The notes beneath the pieces are model-generated. The model searched no databases and was not told where the DNA came from. It saw only the letters and a list, made by a program, of their open reading frames with translations. DNA of 64,000 nucleotides from Pseudovibrio exalbescens. Lineage in GTDB: Bacteria; Pseudomonadota; Alphaproteobacteria; Rhizobiales; Stappiaceae. How positions within the stretch are numbered: the first letter of the stretch is position 1; every line of letters begins with the position of its first letter. Where the stretch lies: NCBI RefSeq assembly GCF_028737195.1, contig NZ_JAQZAJ010000003.1, forward strand, positions 372,001 through 436,000. The letters are read 5' to 3'. Below, piece after piece: positions 62,794 to 64,000 of this stretch. Made by a program: the position numbers and the translations under genes.

Positions 62794-64000
62794 ATGCAAG
62801 AGCTGCAAGCGCGCTTCAAGACAATCACTGAAGACCCATCCCTGTCATTCTCTCAAAAAGCCCGAGCCCTTTCGCTGGAGGCGGAAAACTCGTTGGCCTA
62901 TCCCGAGCTGGATGAGGATACAGCCCGCGCGTTGGAGGAACGCGTGATCTGCGACATGTACGAGGGGCATGCGCCGTTCAAGCCGCGCTACGTGATGCCG
63001 GACTACTCGGTCGTCCTCAAGAAGGGCAGTGAGTTTCTTGAACTTGAGCCCGCGCAAACGCTTGATGAGGCCATCAACTCCTTGATGATTGCCTATCACC
63101 ACGTGCCTTCTGTTACCAACATGCCGGTGTTCTTGGGGCATTTGGATGACTTGTTGCTGCCTTATTGCGACGGTGTGAGCGAAGAGGCGCTTTACAGCAA
63201 GATCAAACTGTTCTGGCGCTATCTGGACCGTGTGCTGCCAGATGCCTTCATGCACGCCAACATTGGGCCTTCTGACAACCAGGTGGCGCGTGCCATTTTG
63301 AAGGTGGATTCAGAACTCAAGCAAGTTGCGCCGAACCTGACTTTCATTTGGGATCCTGAAGTCAGCAGTGACGAGATCTTCCAGATGGCTTGCGACAGCA
63401 TTATTGAGTGCTCGAAGCCGCACATTGCCAACCATCCGGTGCACCAACCGATCTTTGATTCCGCAGGCTATGGCATTGCCAGTTGCTACAACGCGCTGCC
63501 CTTGTGCGGCGGCGCGTCCACGCTGACGCGCATCAACCTTTATGAAGTAGCCAAGCGCTCTGTCAGCGTTGAAGATTTTTTCCAAAACGTGTTGCCGCGT
63601 TATGTGGATCTGAACTTTCGCCTCACTCAGGTCCGCGTCAATCATCTCTTTGAAAAATCCCGCTTCTTTGAAAGCTTCCTTGTCAAGGAAGGCTGGATAG
63701 CCAAAGACCGGTTTACTGCCATGTTTGGTATCTTTGCCATGGCAGAAGCGGTCAATGAGCTTCAGGAAAAGGCGGGCGTTGCCGGACGATATGGTCATGA
63801 TGATGCTGCAAACTCCCTCGGGCATCGCATTTCGGCTGCATTGGCGGAAGCTGTCGCAAGCCGGGAGATGGAATATGTATGGCGCGGCCGTGCGATGCTG
63901 CACTCCCAAGCAGGCCTGAGTGATGATGGTGGATGTACACCGGGTGTACGCATTCCTTATGGTTCCGAGCCGGACCCTGTCACTCACATTCAGGCGCTAG
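62794..64000 (+). CDS. YjjI-family glycyl radical enzyme, 3' truncated by the window edge
   Basis: The first 402 codons of a frame that runs off the window. It matches the E. coli YjjI family (about 516 residues), a glycyl radical enzyme of unknown reaction. Conserved pieces are GIASCYNALPLCGGASTLTR, SFLVKEG, RYGHDDAANSLGHRISA and TPGVRIPYGSEPDPVTH. The C-terminal glycyl-radical motif lies outside. The ATG at 62794 has GAGGAA 8 nt upstream and follows tRNA-Leu by 118 nt. An activating YjjW-type radical SAM gene is expected downstream. It implies an anaerobic function. Confidence 0.85.
   Translation, partial: MQELQARFKTITEDPSLSFSQKARALSLEAENSLAYPELDEDTARALEERVICDMYEGHAPFKPRYVMPDYSVVLKKGSEFLELEPAQTLDEAINSLMIAYHHVPSVTNMPVFLGHLDDLLLPYCDGVSEEALYSKIKLFWRYLDRVLPDAFMHANIGPSDNQVARAILKVDSELKQVAPNLTFIWDPEVSSDEIFQMACDSIIECSKPHIANHPVHQPIFDSAGYGIASCYNALPLCGGASTLTRINLYEVAKRSVSVEDFFQNVLPRYVDLNFRLTQVRVNHLFEKSRFFESFLVKEGWIAKDRFTAMFGIFAMAEAVNELQEKAGVAGRYGHDDAANSLGHRISAALAEAVASREMEYVWRGRAMLHSQAGLSDDGGCTPGVRIPYGSEPDPVTHIQAL

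Noticed and set aside
1-64000. CRISPR arrays, insertion sequences, prophage genes or integrases
   Set aside because: No direct-repeat arrays, transposase or integrase motifs or phage structural genes were seen anywhere in the window.

Overview
The window is a chromosomal stretch of an alphaproteobacterium, most likely a marine member of the Hyphomicrobiales (Rhizobiales). The grounds are the purC-purS-purQ/purL-bolA-grxD arrangement, a DUF1476 zeta-type F1-ATPase inhibitor gene, a eukaryote-like NADP isocitrate dehydrogenase, PpdK, a fused indolepyruvate ferredoxin oxidoreductase and a liv operon ending in a DUF6867 membrane protein. A Stappiaceae-type genome (Roseibium or Pseudovibrio relatives) would fit, but that is inference. 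Genes are densely packed on both strands with many ATGA/GTGA overlaps and clear intrinsic terminators. I see no CRISPR array, insertion sequence, prophage or rRNA.

1-12 kb: 3' part of alaS, a cyclic-nucleotide-gated K+ channel, a glycerophosphodiesterase, icd, an HdeD-like membrane protein, trmJ-murI, an AGCS amino acid/Na+ symporter, a YhhN protein and an FkbM methyltransferase. 12-16 kb: rpsD with a leader in which the ribosome binding site lies inside a perfect hairpin, ttcA, a pentapeptide-repeat lipoprotein, a small secreted protein, grxD and bolA. 16-24.5 kb: the purine module. purC, purS, a 42-residue membrane microprotein and purQ are separated from purL by a chrA/AraC-regulator/peroxiredoxin block and a 0.5-kb gene-less stretch. 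The DUF1476 gene diverges from purC.

24.5-38.3 kb: accessory metabolism. It holds an HpcH/HpaI aldolase, rpe, a BASS-type transporter, an Lrp regulator divergent from a 1161-residue indolepyruvate ferredoxin oxidoreductase, and a TetR-MFP-RND efflux operon preceded by a double palindromic operator over its promoter. A P1-family aminopeptidase and a flavin reductase follow. 38.3-44.4 kb: a branched-chain amino acid ABC operon (livHMGF, a DUF6867 protein, then the binding protein) behind a 510-nt leader with inverted repeats.

44.4-51.3 kb: an LprI-like/secreted pair, a MoxR-VWA pair, a DUF898-M48 peptidase pair, a TrmN6-like methyltransferase and a DUF2007 protein. Two convergent junctions here share a TTAG tetranucleotide as both stop codons. 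51.3-64 kb: octaprenyl diphosphate synthase, ispE, a large secreted TPR protein, ppdK, a CHASE4-GGDEF-EAL protein, radC, map, tRNA-Leu(UAA) and the first 402 codons of a YjjI-type glycyl radical enzyme that runs off the window. No wholly unknown multi-gene system stands out. The least explained items are the rpsD leader hairpin, the tandem TetR operator, the pur microprotein, the DUF898-M48 pair and the glycyl radical enzyme beside the tRNA.
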